Assembly (NCBI GenBank): GCA_947494705.1
Contig: CANLVN010000003.1
Coordinates: forward strand, 62,001 to 126,000
Length of the DNA: 64,000 nt
Direction of reading: 5' to 3'
Source of the DNA: an uncultured Erythrobacter sp.
GTDB taxonomy: Bacteria > Pseudomonadota > Alphaproteobacteria > Sphingomonadales > Sphingomonadaceae
A program made the translations under genes and the position numbers. The number at the start of each line of letters is the position of its first letter. Positions within the stretch are counted from its first letter, which is position 1. The notes below the pieces were generated by a model, which saw nothing but the letters and a program-made list of their open reading frames with translations, made no database searches and was not told the DNA's origin. Shown in pieces: positions 8,940 through 23,489 of the stretch.

Positions 8940-9755
8940 TCATACGCCTGTGTCTTGTCGGTTCGCGTCAAAACGATGGCGCGAGAAAGCCCAGCCCCAC
9001 AACATTCCGTCGCGGAACGGCAAGGCCAGAAAAAGGTGCTCGAGCGCACCGAGCAGCGCGAGCGCAGTCAGCAGGCTCGCGCCGATCATTTCCGGGCTGC
9101 CCGCAGGTGCCGCGATAGCCAGGCCGGCAAGCCAGGCGGCTCCAGCGAGGATCGCGACAATAGAGACCGGCAGCCAGCCTGTCATCCGGTTGCGCCCGAA
9201 ATAGCTTTTCAGATAGCCGAGATGCTCGGGCATCATCTCGGTGGTCGAATTCGGCACGCCCACGAACAGGTTGATCTTGGACGAAAGCCGCAGCGCGAAC
9301 ATCAGGACAAATACCATCGCCCCGATCTGATTGGGGGCATTCCACGTCAGCGAAACCAGCATCAGCGCAGTCAGTGCAAGTGCGACCTCGTGATGGATGA
9401 CCGTTGCGCTTGCCTGCATGAACCGGTCGAGCCCACGTGAGCCTGGCCGACATTCGGAACGACGCGGCCCTGCAGCGGCCCCGGTCAGGAAAGCGATCTC
9501 GTGCCAGCCCCATACTGCCAAAGCCCCGATGAAGGCGAGATAGACGCCCCAGGTGCTGACCGAAAAGGATGCCGCCATGATCGCAACGAGGCCGAGAATG
9601 CCGATCACACCGCCAATCGCGACGCTGCGAGCAAAGCCCGCGCGGCCGCGATTGTCCGTACCGATCGCAACCGAAAGCGCGATAAGCCCGGTCGCGACGA
9701 ACCAGATAGCCACCGTCACGATAAACGGCAGGACATGGCCGCTCCAGCTTACCAT
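8940..9755 (-). CDS. puhE: Photosynthetic complex assembly protein PuhE (DUF3623)
   Basis: This is a 271-aa multispanning membrane protein, with about seven hydrophobic segments, of the family found only in purple-bacterial photosynthesis clusters. Key features are [18 protein letters not shown] followed by a C-P/G-type segment (SECRPGSRG), [12 protein letters not shown] and a late [10 protein letters not shown] stretch, all typical of PuhE. The family is implicated in reaction-centre or light-harvesting assembly and in bacteriochlorophyll regulation; its biochemical activity is unknown. The ATG at 9755 overlaps the end of acsF by 7 bases. Confidence 0.92.
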   Translation of the reverse strand: MVSWSGHVLPFIVTVAIWFVATGLIALSVAIGTDNRGRAGFARSVAIGGVIGILGLVAIMAASFSVSTWGVYLAFIGALAVWGWHEIAFLTGAAAGPRRSECRPGSRGLDRFMQASATVIHHEVALALTALMLVSLTWNAPNQIGAMVFVLMFALRLSSKINLFVGVPNSTTEMMPEHLGYLKSYFGRNRMTGWLPVSIVAILAGAAWLAGLAIAAPAGSPEMIGASLLTALALLGALEHLFLALPFRDGMLWGWAFSRHRFDANRQDTGV

Positions 9756-10834
9756 GCAGGCTGGAGCCGAATGGTCTGCGGTAGCGCATTGGCCTTGGGC
9801 GACATGAAATACATCCGGGCGAAGTTATAGCCCGCACCAGCCATTCCTCGTGCTCGTTTGACGAGACCCCCGATACCGCCCTGCGCCTTGCCGTCCTCGA
9901 TCATGAGCGATGCATGGCGCAAAGCTTCCATGCGTGCGCGGAACTTGGGACTGTCGGTGTCGAGTTCGACCGGGAAGACCTGCTTGCTGATCTGGGTGCA
10001 GATACTGAAGACCTTGTAGTCGTATTCGGTCGGATCGATGCCCAGCGCCTTGTGGAACACCGGTCGCGCGTGATCGCGGACATACATCGTCGCATAGACC
10101 GAAAGCAGGAAGAACCGGATCCATAACTTGTTGCGACCCTTGAGCAGATCGGGGTCTGCGCGCATCAGCATTGCAAAGGCCTCTCCATGGCGGAACTCGT
10201 CGTTGCACCATTCCTCGAACCAGTCGAAGATCGGGTGAAACTTGTTCTGCGGGTTTGCCGCCAGGTGCCGGTAGATCGTGATATAGCGCGCGTAACCGAT
10301 CTTTTCGGACAGATAGACCGCGTACCAGATGAATTTCGGTTGGAAGAAAGTGTATTTCTTCGTCTTGGTCAGGAAGCCCAGATCGACGCCGATCCCGGCA
10401 TCCTTGAGGCTCTCGTTGATAAAACCGGCATGGCGGCTTTCATCGCGGGCGAGCAGCTTGAAGAGCTGTTTGACATCCGGGTTTTTCGTCCGCCGGGCGA
10501 TCTCCGCATAGAGGACGCAACCCGAAAACTCGCTCGTCATCGAGCTCACTAGGAAATCGGTGAACTCGGCGCGCAGTTCCGGCTCGAGGCCTTCTATGAT
10601 GCCCGCGAAATCGTTCTTGTGGCGGAAGTGGGTCTTGTTGGGGTCGCCCACCATGTCCGCGATCAACTGGTCCCATTCCTCGCGCACCAGACTGACATCG
10701 ATGGCATCGAGCGCGTCGAAATCGGTGGTGTAGAAGCGCGGTGTAAGAACGGTGTCCTGAGTGGCAAGTGCCATCGCTTCTTCGCTGGTCATCATCGCGT
10801 CTGGCGCGGCTTTGATCTTTGTCTGGGCGTTCAT
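9749..10834 (-). CDS. acsF: Mg-protoporphyrin IX monomethyl ester aerobic cyclase
   Basis: This is the 361-aa diiron oxygenase that forms the fifth ring (ring E) of bacteriochlorophyll using O2. The iron-binding helices are visible: E132-S-R-H135 within [12 protein letters not shown] and E213-F-R-H216 within [14 protein letters not shown], plus the region [16 protein letters not shown]. The family opening [12 protein letters not shown] is near residue 31. Presence of acsF and absence of the oxygen-independent bchE in the window fit an obligately aerobic phototroph. The start codon overlaps the stop of the small upstream gene as ATGA. Confidence 0.97.
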   Translation of the reverse strand: MNAQTKIKAAPDAMMTSEEAMALATQDTVLTPRFYTTDFDALDAIDVSLVREEWDQLIADMVGDPNKTHFRHKNDFAGIIEGLEPELRAEFTDFLVSSMTSEFSGCVLYAEIARRTKNPDVKQLFKLLARDESRHAGFINESLKDAGIGVDLGFLTKTKKYTFFQPKFIWYAVYLSEKIGYARYITIYRHLAANPQNKFHPIFDWFEEWCNDEFRHGEAFAMLMRADPDLLKGRNKLWIRFFLLSVYATMYVRDHARPVFHKALGIDPTEYDYKVFSICTQISKQVFPVELDTDSPKFRARMEALRHASLMIEDGKAQGGIGGLVKRARGMAGAGYNFARMYFMSPKANALPQTIRLQPAW

Positions 10835-11145
10835 TTGATCCTCCCTGCGTTGAAGCTCACTTCGTAGAGTTCAGCGAGGTCGAGATAGGCCGCGAAACGC
10901 GTAAGGAGGCGCCTGAAGGGGCCGGCGCGCGTCACCGTTGCGGTTCGCTCGAACACTTCGCGGCTTCCGAAGGGTATCGAAATGGGCTTGCCGTGGACCC
11001 GCACCTTGTCGCCCGGCTCCATGGTGATTTCTTCGGGCAGTTCGACATGGGCGTGGAAATGCAGCGAGCTTTGCTCGACGGTTATCTTGCAGGGCGTTTC
11101 AAAGACCCTTGGATTGACAGTCGATCCCTGGACTATCGTGTTCAT
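10831..11145 (-). CDS. Unknown 104-aa protein between puhC and acsF
   Basis: I do not recognise a named family. The start at 11145 overlaps the puhC stop as ATGA, and its own stop overlaps the acsF start in the same way, so it is a translated member of the puh operon. It has no signal peptide or membrane segment. The sequence alternates polar and hydrophobic residues like a small beta-rich domain ([19 protein letters not shown], then [18 protein letters not shown]). It ends with a basic helix-like stretch ([22 protein letters not shown]). An open frame of this size at the same place is familiar from other aerobic phototroph clusters. A link to PuhC assembly or to cyclase function is inferred from position only. 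Confidence 0.85.
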   Translation of the reverse strand: MNTIVQGSTVNPRVFETPCKITVEQSSLHFHAHVELPEEITMEPGDKVRVHGKPISIPFGSREVFERTATVTRAGPFRRLLTRFAAYLDLAELYEVSFNAGRIK

Positions 11146-11627
11146 GAGGCTGGCTCCCTTTCGAGCATGTCGGCAAAGGTCTTGCGGTTTCCCGCTCCGA
11201 ACGATGCCATTTCGGCGGTGGCGCCTGTCGTGTTGTCGATTATGGTCAGGTCGCCATTGTCCCATTCGATCAGTTCGAACGGCGTTTCGCGACCGATCCC
11301 GCGAATACGGCGCTGATGGGCGAAGCTGCGCATAGTGGTGCGTACAAAACCGCCCGTGCCCGGACCGAAGCGTGAGATCACGTCTCCCGATAGGGCGTCC
11401 TCGACGCGGACAGTGCCATCGGCTTCGTCGTAGAACTGCAGCGTGCGGCTGGCGACTTCCTGTGTGCCTGCTGCAGCGCGCGTTTCGCCAGGTATCGACT
11501 GACGCTCGAAAAAGCCGGTGGTGGTGGCTGCGGTGAGGGCCAGAACCGATGCGATCAGCGCGCCCGCCATTATCAACGGAACGCGGTGGACGGTGATTTC
11601 GTCCTTCTCATATTCGCGAACAATCAT
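11142..11627 (-). CDS. puhC: Photosynthetic complex assembly protein PuhC
   Basis: This is a 161-aa protein with one N-terminal transmembrane helix (VPLIMAGALIASVLALTAATTTGFF, residues about 16-40) and a periplasmic domain. The family pattern is clear: SRTLQFYDEADGTVRVEDALSGDVI, then PGTGGFVRTTMRSFAHQRR, then ETPFELIEWDNGDLTIIDNTTGA and a final FGAGNRKTFADML. PuhC supports LH1-reaction-centre assembly and organisation in purple bacteria. It is ATGA-coupled to puhB upstream and to the 104-aa gene downstream. Confidence 0.95.
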   Translation of the reverse strand: MIVREYEKDEITVHRVPLIMAGALIASVLALTAATTTGFFERQSIPGETRAAAGTQEVASRTLQFYDEADGTVRVEDALSGDVISRFGPGTGGFVRTTMRSFAHQRRIRGIGRETPFELIEWDNGDLTIIDNTTGATAEMASFGAGNRKTFADMLEREPAS

Positions 11628-12334
11628 ACGTGAGCCTCGTCAAATCTGCCGCGCAGACCCTGACCCTGGCGCGTTCCATCAAGGGAGCCTTGCGGCATCT
11701 TCGAAGTAGCGTCCTTGATCTCGATCAATTTTTCTTGGGTCGGAGCGTTTTGTGCGCATCGTTCCGCAAGCAGCCTGGCGACCTCTTGTGCATCGGGCAG
11801 TGCTCGCAGCATCGGTTCGGGGCGAGCTATGCGCCACGGACGTACATGCGGCCAGAGAAGCAGGTAGCCCAGTAGCCGCTCGCCGCTGAGGCTGAGTGCG
11901 ATATCGCCGCACTGCTTGTCGCGCATGCGCAGGTCGGCGCTGATGACATGCTTCAGGGGGACGTTTATCCGGGTCTCGAGCGCCATCCCGATGCGCATCA
12001 TCAGCCGTGTGTCGGTCAGGATATAGAGCGTCGTGCGTCGGCAATGCCATGCCATTGCGTAAAGCACCGCCTGTGCAGCAAGCGCCAGAACGGCGCACGT
12101 GATCGCGACATTGGTATTGTCCATGATGAGGGACACCGCGATCAGGATGAGGAAGTAAATCCCAACACTACGCGTGTGAAACGCGGTGCGTGCAAGGACC
12201 GACAGATCGGGTCGGCCCTTCCACACGATGCGTTCATCACGCGCTGGCGTGGCCATGGGGTCGCCAAAGGCCGCAGGGCCGGCTTCCTCGAGTGCCTGTA
12301 CGGCGGCGTCGCTCGGTTCCACGGTTACAGCCAC
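11624..12334 (-). CDS. puhB: Photosynthetic complex assembly protein PuhB
   Basis: This is a 236-aa membrane protein with a PH-like domain. It has WKGRPDLSVLARTAFHTRSVGIYF followed by two or three hydrophobic segments and a bacterial-PH-type strand pattern (TLYILTDTRLMMRIGMALETRINVPL, HVISADLRMR). PuhB acts in reaction-centre assembly and may dimerise. The likely start is GTG at 12334, overlapping the end of puhA by 10 bases; no good ribosome site is seen, so it probably depends on coupling with puhA. The stop overlaps puhC as ATGA. Confidence 0.94.
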   Translation of the reverse strand: MAVTVEPSDAAVQALEEAGPAAFGDPMATPARDERIVWKGRPDLSVLARTAFHTRSVGIYFLILIAVSLIMDNTNVAITCAVLALAAQAVLYAMAWHCRRTTLYILTDTRLMMRIGMALETRINVPLKHVISADLRMRDKQCGDIALSLSGERLLGYLLLWPHVRPWRIARPEPMLRALPDAQEVARLLAERCAQNAPTQEKLIEIKDATSKMPQGSLDGTRQGQGLRGRFDEAHV

Positions 12335-13155
12335 GGCTCAGCCCGCTCTGCAGTCGCATACATGTAGCCACCGCCGTAATAGGCCTGGATCTTGTCTTCC
12401 TCGAGCCGGGTGATGGTTCCGGGTGTGGCAATGGCCGGGACAGCGTCGAACTGATCCGAACGCAGCGCCTCGATGTCCGCCAGTGCGACCTGATCGTCTA
12501 CCAGCGGGGTGATACCTCCGAGGAAGCCTTTGCCCTGGATCGCGACGAAACCCATCGGGGCAAGCACACGCTTGCCCGAGTTTGTCGTGACCTCGAGATA
12601 ACGGATCATCGATTCGGACTGGTCGACCCAGATGTCGCTGACCGTGCCAGCCTTCTTCTTGTCGGCACCGTAGACCGGCAGGCCTATCGGGTTCACGTCT
12701 TGCTCCGCGACCATCATGTCGTGGCTGTCGCCGATCGGGACGATGCGAGGCAGGCCGTCCATGGTGAGGTCGGGATAGTCCTGGCGGTTGGCGTAGGCTG
12801 CCGGGCCAAGACCGTCGATCATGGGATCGCCGGACGGAACGAAAGGCGCGCCGCGTCCGGGGAAAGCCTGTTTGGCGGCGATGTTCACCGGATCGCGCGG
12901 AGCATCCTCGGGCACGTAGGTGCCTCGGCCATGGGGCAGGTGAAAGACCTTCTTGCCGCCATCGGTAAGCGGAGTGCCGCGCATGACAAGGCCGGTCTGC
13001 TCGTCCTCGAGCGGATAACCTTCACGGCGGCTTTCGCGGTTGAGGTAGATGACGAGGCCGACGAAGAAGATGAAGAAAAGGATGAAGGCCAGTTCGGCAA
13101 CGTCGAAGACGCCGACGATATAGGCCGCATTCCCCAGCAGGTAGGTGGCAGTCAT
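12325..13155 (-). CDS. puhA: Photosynthetic reaction centre H subunit
   Basis: This is the 276-aa H subunit that caps the cytoplasmic face of the L-M reaction centre and controls proton delivery to the secondary quinone. It has one N-terminal transmembrane helix (about residues 12-37, with a LAFILFFIFFVGLVIYLNRESRREGYPLE-type segment). The large cytoplasmic PRC-barrel domain contains FHLPHGRGTYVPE, DYPDLTMDGLPRIVPIGDSHDMMVAEQDVNP in two parts, and KKAGTVSDIWVDQSESMIRYLEV. The start has GAGAGGAAAC upstream. The gene lies 76 bp after lhaA, the largest gap within this operon. Confidence 0.97.
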   Translation of the reverse strand: MTATYLLGNAAYIVGVFDVAELAFILFFIFFVGLVIYLNRESRREGYPLEDEQTGLVMRGTPLTDGGKKVFHLPHGRGTYVPEDAPRDPVNIAAKQAFPGRGAPFVPSGDPMIDGLGPAAYANRQDYPDLTMDGLPRIVPIGDSHDMMVAEQDVNPIGLPVYGADKKKAGTVSDIWVDQSESMIRYLEVTTNSGKRVLAPMGFVAIQGKGFLGGITPLVDDQVALADIEALRSDQFDAVPAIATPGTITRLEEDKIQAYYGGGYMYATAERAEPWL

Positions 13156-13176
13156 GGTAGTTTCCTCTCAGTGGAT

Positions 13177-13200
13177 GAAGGGCTTGTGCCGAAGCCCTTC
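13177..13200 (-). promoter_or_regulatory. Intercistronic hairpin between lhaA and puhA
   Basis: GAAGGGCTT at 13177-13185 and AAGCCCTTC at 13192-13200 form a perfect 9-bp stem with a six-base loop, just upstream of the puhA ribosome site. There is no U-tract, so it is more likely an mRNA-processing or stability element than a full terminator. It could let puhA message persist separately from the long bch transcript. Confidence 0.6.
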
Positions 13201-13231
13201 GAGGCGGCCGCGCTGACCCCAGTAAGCGCAG

Positions 13232-14661
13232 TCATGTCGGGAACTCGCGCAGGCCGAATGGCTGGCCCGCGCTGTCCGTCGAATTGGTGGAAGTTTTCGA
13301 ACGACCGACAAGCGGGCCGATCGCGGCTAGTCCTGCAAGCAACAGCAGGATTTCGATGATGTAGACCGATGTGTATCCGGTCGCCCGAGTCGCGGTTGCG
13401 GCGGCGGGATCGGCAGCGATGGCATACCAGGCGATAAGGTCGCGCAGAGCTCCGCCGACGGCGATGCCAGCCCCCGCGCACGTCGCCTGTACCGCGCCCC
13501 ATGCCCCCAGAGCGAGGCCGGCGGTTTCGCTCTTGGCGAGAGCCATGGCCTCGATCAGTGTGCCGACCGAGAACAGGCCGAGCCCCAGCCCGATCAGCAG
13601 CGCCCCGGCATAAAGCATCGTGGGCGAGCCGAAGGGAGAGGCGAAGACTACCAGCAGGAATGCGTTGAGGCCTGCGACGAGGCCGAGGCCCGCAATCCTC
13701 AGAGGATCGGCCCCGCGTCCCAGCGCACGGCCCGAATACATGAAGCCCAGCAGTGCCCCGAGCGCCCATGCGCCGGTCAACGCGGTGGTCGCGCCGACCG
13801 ATAGGCCGAGGATTTCGCCGCCATAGGGCTCAAGCAAGGCATCCTGCATGGCAAAGCCCGCAGCACCGATGCCGATGGCGGTGAGAAGGCGTGCATTGCG
13901 TCCATCCTTCACGAAGGCATTCCAAAGCACGCCAAAGCTCGGTGCGTCGGGATCGGGCTTGGTGCGCTCGGGCGCGCGGGCCTCCTGTTTCCACAGTGCC
14001 ACGATATTGAGCACCATGGTAAGCACCGCCGCGCCCTGGATCACTTGAACGAGACGCGTGGGCGAGAAATCGATGAGTAGACCGCCGATGACAAATGCCG
14101 AGATCATCATCCCGACCAGCAGCATGACATAGAGCAACGCTACCGCCCGCGGTCGCTTGTCTTCGGGAGCGAGGTCGGTTGCAAGGGCGAGGCCCGCTGT
14201 CTGGGTGACATGAAAGCCTGTGCCGGTAAGCAGGAACGCAGCAGCCGTTGCCACAAGGCCCAGTTCGAAGCGCCCCTGAAGCTCAAGCAGCAGCAACGCG
14301 AAGGGCATGATGGCCAAGCCGCCGAACTGCAGCATCGTGCCGAACCAGATATAGGGCACGCGCCGCCAACCGAGCGCGGAAACGTGGCGGTCGGACCTGT
14401 GTCCGATGAGCGCCCGAAACGGCGCGACCAGCATGGGGACCGCGATCAGCGTCGCGATGAGCCATGTTGGCGTGCCGAGTTCAACTACCATTACCCTGTT
14501 GAGAGTGCCCGAAAGCAGGACCATCGCCATTCCGACGCTCACCTGGAACAGCGACAGGCGCAAAAGGCGCGAAAGTGGCAGTTCCACGCTTGCCGCATCG
14601 GCAAACGGCAGGAAGCCCGCGATCATGCGGGCGAGGGTGTAGGAAGGGCGGCCGTTATCGC

Positions 14662-14665
<4 letters not shown>
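13232..14665 (-). CDS. lhaA: Light-harvesting 1 assembly protein LhaA (PucC family)
   Basis: This is a 477-aa MFS-type membrane protein with about 12 hydrophobic segments. Family marks include LRLSLFQVSVGMAMVLLSGTLNRVMV near residue 33, FRALIGHRSDRHVSALGWRRVPYIWFG, LATDLAPEDKRPRAVALLYVMLLVGM and the DALLEPYGGEILGLSVGATTAL region. LhaA is required for LH1 assembly and probably hands bacteriochlorophyll to LH1 peptides. Its location between bchM and puhA is the conserved place in purple-bacterial clusters. The start overlaps the bchM stop as ATGA. The plus-strand counterpart Bch2 at 27.1 kb is a paralogue. Confidence 0.94.
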
Positions 14666-16277
<1,612 letters not shown>

Positions 16278-19200
16278 TTAATTCTCGGCCACGAAGACGC
16301 CTTCGAGGCGGTCCTCGAGCTCGTCATTGGCTTCGCGCAGGGCTGCGAGAGTGGCCTCGTCGGGCTCCCACAGCTGGCGATCGCACGCTTCGAGGAGGCG
16401 CCCGGCCACACGGGCCGATGCCTTTGGATTGAGTTCGGCGAGACGGCGGCGCATCTCTTCGTCGAGCACGAAAGTTTCGCTGATTTGCTGATAGACCCAC
16501 GGCGCAACCTTTCCGGTTGTCGCCGACCAGCCGAGGGTGTTGGTCACGTGCATTTCGATATGGCGCACGCCTTCGAAACCGTGATCGAGGAGTCCCTCGA
16601 ACCACTTGGGATTCAGGGTGCGGGTGCGGGTTTCAAGATCGATCTGCTCGGCGAGCGTGCGAACCTTTGCATTACCGCGCGTTGCATCGAGGATATAGAC
16701 CGGCGCTTCCACGCCCTTGGCCCGTGCTACGGACCGGCTGACCCCGCCCAGACCGTCGACATACTGGTCGATATCAGTAATCCCGACTTCGATGCTTTCG
16801 AGATTCTGATAAGTGAACTCGACGTCTTTGAGCGCGGCGGTGAACAATTCGCGGCGCTGGACCGGCTCACCCGTTACGCCATAGGCATAGCCCTTGTGCG
16901 TCTCGAAGGCGTTCGCGAGTTCGTCCGGGTCGGCCCATGCGCCGCCATCGATCATCTGGTTGACCTGAGCGCCGTAAGCCCCTTCCTGGTTGGAAAAGAC
17001 CCTGAGAGCTGCGGTTTCGAGGTCGATGCCATGGGCCTCGGCATGGGCAAGGCTGTGCTTGCGAACAAAGTTGGCGCGCGGTTCTTCGTCGGCCTGCGCG
17101 GCGAGCAATGCAGCCTCGGCGAGCATGCGTGTTTGCAGGGGCAGGAGGTCGCGGAAGATGCCCGAGAGCGTCATCACCACGTCGATACGGGGGCGGCCAA
17201 GCTCCTCAAGCGGGATCAGTTCGGCACCGCACAGTCGGCCATAGCTATCGCGCCGGGGACGGGCGCCGATCAGCGTCATCGCCTGCGCGATCTGGACGCC
17301 TTCCGATTTCATATTGTCGGTGCCCCAGAGGACCATCGCGATGCTCGACGGAAACTCGCAGCCGCTTTCGACATGGCGCGCGATCAGGCGTTCGGCCTGC
17401 TGAGCGCCCTGCTTGCAGGCATAGGTGCTGGGGATGAGGAAGGGGTCGAACCCGTGGATGTTGCGTCCGGTGGGCAGCACGTCCGGATTGGCAACCACGT
17501 CGCCGCCGGGAGCTGGTTGGACATAGCCGCCATCGAGCGCGTGGATCAGCGCGGCCAGTTCGTCGCTCGCATCGAGACGATCGCCCAGATCCTCACGATC
17601 AGAACTTTCCGACGCCTCGACCATCGCATCCAGCATGGCCTCCCGCCGCTCGCCTTGGGGATTGACACCCAGCACGTGCAGGCCGTGCGGGATGAGCGCC
17701 TGCTCCATCTCGTAAAGCCGGGAAGTGAGGCCGGAGATGTCATCGCATTCGATATCCAGCGCATCGCATTGGCTGATGATAATTTCGGCGAGGTCGGCCA
17801 GCTCCTGCGGATCACTCGCAAGCCGCCAGCGTTCGACGCTCGCCTTGAGTTCGCTCAGCCCCTTGTAGAGCCCGGCCTGTGCCAGGGGCGGGGTGAGATA
17901 GCTGACCAGGGTTGCCGCGCTGCGGCGTTTGGCCAGCATGCCTTCTGACGGGTTGTTGGCGGCATAGAGATAATAATTCGGCAGGTTGCCGATGAGCCGT
18001 TCGGGCCAGCAATCGCCGCTCATGCCAGCTTGCTTGCCGGGCATGAATTCGAGCGCGCCATGGGTGCCGAAATGAAGCACGGAGTGCGCGGCGAAATCCT
18101 CGCGGATGTACCGATAAAAGGCGCTGAAGGCGTGCGTGGGAGCGAAGTGTCCGTCGAACAGGAGGCGCATCGGGTCGCCCTCGTACCCGAAGGCGGGCTG
18201 GATCCCGACGAAGACGTTGCCGAAATGCGCGCCCAGGACCTGGATGTGAGAGCCGTCGGACTGGGCCTTGCCCGGAGCAGGGCCCCATTGCGCCTCGATC
18301 TCGGCAAGGTGCGGTTCGCGGCGAACATGTTCGTCAGCGGGCACTCGATGCGCGACGTTGGCGTCCGCTCCGAAACGTTCGGCATTCCCGGTGAGGATAG
18401 CGTCCCGCAAGGCTTCGACGCTTTCCGGCACGTCGACTTCATAACCCTCGGCGGCAAGCCGCTGGAGCGTCGCGTGCAGGGATTCGTAGACGGCGAGAAA
18501 GGCTGCGGTTCCGGTTGCACCGGCGTTGGGCGGGAAGTTGAACAGCACCACCGCGAGCTTGCGCTCTGCACGCTGCGAACGGCGCAGTGCGATCATCTTC
18601 GCGACCCGCGCGGCCAGAGCGTCGCAGCGTTCCGGATCGCCAGCCATCGTGCGAATAGGCGAGCCGGGTTGGGCGCTGCGGCCGCCGAACACGCTGGGTG
18701 CAATGGCTCCGTCGAGTTCGGGAAGCGCGACCATCATTGTCGCTTCGAGGGGGAGCAGTCCCTGATCTCTGGCACGCCAGTCTTCGATGCTCTGGAACTC
18801 GATGGCGTGCGCCGCGATATAGGGCACGTCCAGTTCGCCAAGCACCTCGCGAGCAGCCTCTGAATCGTTGTAGGCGGGGCCGCCAACAAGGCTGAAGCCG
18901 GTGAGATTTACGATGGCATCGACGACCGGACGGCCATCCTCCACGAAGAACTTGTCTATGGCAGGCCGCGCGTCGAGACCGCTGGCAAAGACCGGCACAA
19001 CCTTGATGCCCGCTGCTTCGAAAGCCGCAATCGCCGCATCGTAATGGCCGCTATCCTGACCGAGGAGGTAGGAGCGCAACAGGATCAGCCCAACGGTCCC
19101 GTTCTTCGCTTTCCCGCGTGGAAGCAGGCGCAGGCTCTCTGATATGCGTTGCCGCGTCGCTGGGTGATAGACGCCGACTTCGGGATATTCCACCGGGGCT

Positions 19201-19841
19201 TCAGCCTTGGTCTCCCCACGTCTGGCTTCCCGCTCACCTGCGGCATAGCGGTCGATCAGGGCGCGGGTCATCGCAATGACATTCTCTTCCGAACCGGCCA
19301 GCCAATATTGCAGGGTCAGGAAATAGGCGCGCACGTCCTGTGCGGTGCCGGGGATGAATTTCAGGATTTTGGGCAGGCGGCGCAGCATTTTCATCTGCCC
19401 CGCGCCCGAACTTGCACCCGCCTTTTTCGAACCGCGCAGTTTCTTCAGCAGCGCCAGCGGCCCCTTGGCCGGAGCGTCCATGCGATAGCCACCCATGCGG
19501 GTCAGCTTCACCACTTCGCCCGCGCTCATCAGGCAGACCATCGCGTCGCAGTCTTCCCGGCGAGCTTCAAGCGCGGGCAGGATCGCGCGGACATGGTCGT
19601 CGAGAAACAGCATGGATGCGATGACGATATCGGCTTCGGCGACTGCCTTTTCCGCCGTCGCCAAGGCGTCGCCCGCGCTGTCCCAATCGGATGCGGCGTG
19701 GAGCGAAAGGCGAATGTTGTCACGCGCCAGGACTTTGTCCGCCCGCTCGACAGCACCTCTCAGGTGGTTGTCGAGCGTGATGATAGCGACCCGTACGACC
19801 GCGTCCCCCGACGCATTCGAGATGGAGGCCTTACCGGGCAT
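16278..19841 (-). CDS. bchH: Magnesium chelatase catalytic subunit H
   Basis: This is the 1187-aa porphyrin-binding subunit that inserts Mg2+ into protoporphyrin IX together with BchI and BchD. It matches CobN/Mg-chelatase [20 protein letters not shown] at the start, [26 protein letters not shown] in two parts, [20 protein letters not shown], then [16 protein letters not shown] and, near the end, [23 protein letters not shown]. The start at 19841 lies inside the end of bchB (11-base overlap), with AAGG upstream; a longer open frame extends into bchB but has no support. It is full length for the family. Confidence 0.97.
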   Translation of the reverse strand: MPGKASISNASGDAVVRVAIITLDNHLRGAVERADKVLARDNIRLSLHAASDWDSAGDALATAEKAVAEADIVIASMLFLDDHVRAILPALEARREDCDAMVCLMSAGEVVKLTRMGGYRMDAPAKGPLALLKKLRGSKKAGASSGAGQMKMLRRLPKILKFIPGTAQDVRAYFLTLQYWLAGSEENVIAMTRALIDRYAAGEREARRGETKAEAPVEYPEVGVYHPATRQRISESLRLLPRGKAKNGTVGLILLRSYLLGQDSGHYDAAIAAFEAAGIKVVPVFASGLDARPAIDKFFVEDGRPVVDAIVNLTGFSLVGGPAYNDSEAAREVLGELDVPYIAAHAIEFQSIEDWRARDQGLLPLEATMMVALPELDGAIAPSVFGGRSAQPGSPIRTMAGDPERCDALAARVAKMIALRRSQRAERKLAVVLFNFPPNAGATGTAAFLAVYESLHATLQRLAAEGYEVDVPESVEALRDAILTGNAERFGADANVAHRVPADEHVRREPHLAEIEAQWGPAPGKAQSDGSHIQVLGAHFGNVFVGIQPAFGYEGDPMRLLFDGHFAPTHAFSAFYRYIREDFAAHSVLHFGTHGALEFMPGKQAGMSGDCWPERLIGNLPNYYLYAANNPSEGMLAKRRSAATLVSYLTPPLAQAGLYKGLSELKASVERWRLASDPQELADLAEIIISQCDALDIECDDISGLTSRLYEMEQALIPHGLHVLGVNPQGERREAMLDAMVEASESSDREDLGDRLDASDELAALIHALDGGYVQPAPGGDVVANPDVLPTGRNIHGFDPFLIPSTYACKQGAQQAERLIARHVESGCEFPSSIAMVLWGTDNMKSEGVQIAQAMTLIGARPRRDSYGRLCGAELIPLEELGRPRIDVVMTLSGIFRDLLPLQTRMLAEAALLAAQADEEPRANFVRKHSLAHAEAHGIDLETAALRVFSNQEGAYGAQVNQMIDGGAWADPDELANAFETHKGYAYGVTGEPVQRRELFTAALKDVEFTYQNLESIEVGITDIDQYVDGLGGVSRSVARAKGVEAPVYILDATRGNAKVRTLAEQIDLETRTRTLNPKWFEGLLDHGFEGVRHIEMHVTNTLGWSATTGKVAPWVYQQISETFVLDEEMRRRLAELNPKASARVAGRLLEACDRQLWEPDEATLAALREANDELEDRLEGVFVAEN

Positions 19842-21396
19842 AGTGAGCCTTGGCATCGTAAAGCGTATCGAGGTCGATCTGTGCGCGCCCCTGATCGGCG
19901 GCATAAGCCTCCGTATTGCGGCGCGCCTTGCCCCGGACGAAGAACGGGATTTTTTTGAGCTCGCGCTCGGCCTCGTCGGTCCACAGGTTGGCGTCGTTCG
20001 CGGGAATGACCGGTTGCGGCGCTTCTTCGGTACGCTCAGCCAGCTTCGGCCCCGATGTCCGGGGCGAATGGGCGGCATGATGGCTTGCGCCAGCCTCGTC
20101 CGAGAACTCGAAGTCCTCGCGGAACATGGTGAGCAAATGCTCTTCGAGACCCATGACCAACGGATGGACCCAGGTGTCGAAAATCACGTTCGCACCTTCG
20201 AAGCCCATCTGCGGCGAGTGGCGTGCAGGGAAGTCCTGAACGTGGACCGGTGCGGAAATGACCGCGCATGGCATGCCGAGCCGCTTGGCAATATGCCGCT
20301 CCATCTGCGTGCCCAGCACCATTTCGGGTGCAGCCTCGATGATCGCGTCCTCGACTGCCAGATGATCGTCGGTGATGAGCGGTTCGACACCGTAGAGCTT
20401 GGCGGCTTCGCGCACGTCGCGGGCGAATTCGCGGTTGTAGCAGCCCAGGCCGCAGACCTCGAAGCCCAGCTCGTCCTGGGCGATGCGGGCAGCCGCGACA
20501 GCGTGGGTGGCGTCTCCGAAAATGAAGACACGCTTGCCGGTCAGGTACGTCGAGTCGATGCTGCGGCTCCACCATGGCATGCGGGAATTGGTGTCGCCGA
20601 GGGCAGGCGTGGGATCTGCACCTGCCAACTCGGCGACTTCGGTAATGAACGCACGTGTGGCGCTCACACCGATAGGGATTGTGCGGACCGCAGGCTGCTT
20701 GAACGTGCGTTCGAGCCAACGGGCCACCTCATCTGCAATTTCGGGATAAAGAACGATGTTGAAGTTGGCCGCGCCGATGCGCGAAATGTCCGACGGAGTC
20801 GCGTTCAGCGGCGCGACCAGATTCACCTCGATGCCCAGCGTGTCGAGAATCTTGCGAATTTCGACGAGGTCGTCGCGGTGACGAAAGCCCAGAGCGGTCG
20901 GGCCGAGAATATTTGCGCGTGCCGGACGACCTTCGCGCGGCTCGGCAACAATATCCTTGTCCGCAAGGTGCCGCACGACCTGGTAGAAGGTTTCCGCTGC
21001 GCCCCAGTTTTCCTTGCGCTGGTAGCTTGGCAGTTCGAGCGGGATAGCGGGGCAGGGCAGGTCCATCGCTTCCGTCAGACCACCCGGATCGTCCTGGATA
21101 AGCTCGGCAGTGCACGAAGCGCCGACGATCATCGCCTGCGGCTTGAACCGCTCGGCTGCCTCACGCGCGGCATCCTGGAACAGCTGGGCCGTGTCCTTGC
21201 CGAGGTCGCGTGCCTCGAAGGTCGTATAGGTCACCGGCGGACGCTTGCCGCGCCGTTCGATCATGGTGAACAGCAGGTCGGCATAGGTATCGCCCTGGGG
21301 TGCGTGGAGGACGTAGTGCAGCCCCTCCATCGCAGTCGCGATGCGCATCGCACCGACATGGGGCGGGCCTTCATATGTCCAGACGGAGAGCTGCAT
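19831..21396 (-). CDS. bchB: Light-independent protochlorophyllide reductase subunit B
   Basis: This is the 521-aa NifK-like subunit of the dark-operative protochlorophyllide reductase, forming the catalytic heterotetramer with BchN. Seen: [80 protein letters not shown] and the C-terminal small domain [25 protein letters not shown]. The start at 21396 has GGAGGTGTAGAG before it and lies 2 bases after bchN. Confidence 0.97.
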   Translation of the reverse strand: MQLSVWTYEGPPHVGAMRIATAMEGLHYVLHAPQGDTYADLLFTMIERRGKRPPVTYTTFEARDLGKDTAQLFQDAAREAAERFKPQAMIVGASCTAELIQDDPGGLTEAMDLPCPAIPLELPSYQRKENWGAAETFYQVVRHLADKDIVAEPREGRPARANILGPTALGFRHRDDLVEIRKILDTLGIEVNLVAPLNATPSDISRIGAANFNIVLYPEIADEVARWLERTFKQPAVRTIPIGVSATRAFITEVAELAGADPTPALGDTNSRMPWWSRSIDSTYLTGKRVFIFGDATHAVAAARIAQDELGFEVCGLGCYNREFARDVREAAKLYGVEPLITDDHLAVEDAIIEAAPEMVLGTQMERHIAKRLGMPCAVISAPVHVQDFPARHSPQMGFEGANVIFDTWVHPLVMGLEEHLLTMFREDFEFSDEAGASHHAAHSPRTSGPKLAERTEEAPQPVIPANDANLWTDEAERELKKIPFFVRGKARRNTEAYAADQGRAQIDLDTLYDAKAHYAR

Positions 21397-21398
21397 CT

Positions 21399-23279
<1,881 letters not shown>

Positions 23280-23285
<6 letters not shown>

Positions 23286-23297
23286 ATTAATTAGACG
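23280..23297. promoter_or_regulatory. PpsR/CrtJ operator 1 (bchF side)
   Basis: TGTCAAATTAATTAGACG fits the TGT-N12-ACA consensus for PpsR/CrtJ with one change in the last base. It abuts a second site and lies in the divergent gap between bchF and ppaA. Confidence 0.75.
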
Positions 23298-23313
23298 TAA
23301 AACCAACTAGACA
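23296..23313. promoter_or_regulatory. PpsR/CrtJ operator 2 (ppaA side)
   Basis: CGTAAAACCAACTAGACA reads on the minus strand as TGT-N12-ACG. It overlaps operator 1 by two bases, so the two sites share an ACGT junction and could bind two repressor units side by side. The remaining gap up to ppaA (23314-23489) shows no gene; an ORF there on the minus strand looks like noise. Confidence 0.7.
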
Positions 23314-23489
23314 CTCGTAATGCGCAGAATGCCGTCGTTTGCGGGTGAACATTGCGCAGGCATTGTGATTCGTGTTAGAAACTTGTTGCTGGCGAAATAA
23401 AGAGTCGGAAATCGTCCGACCCCGTCGGCCTCGACGCAAGTCTGCGCCATTCCCGGAGACTATCAGCCGGGAGCCGGGAGGGGATTTGC

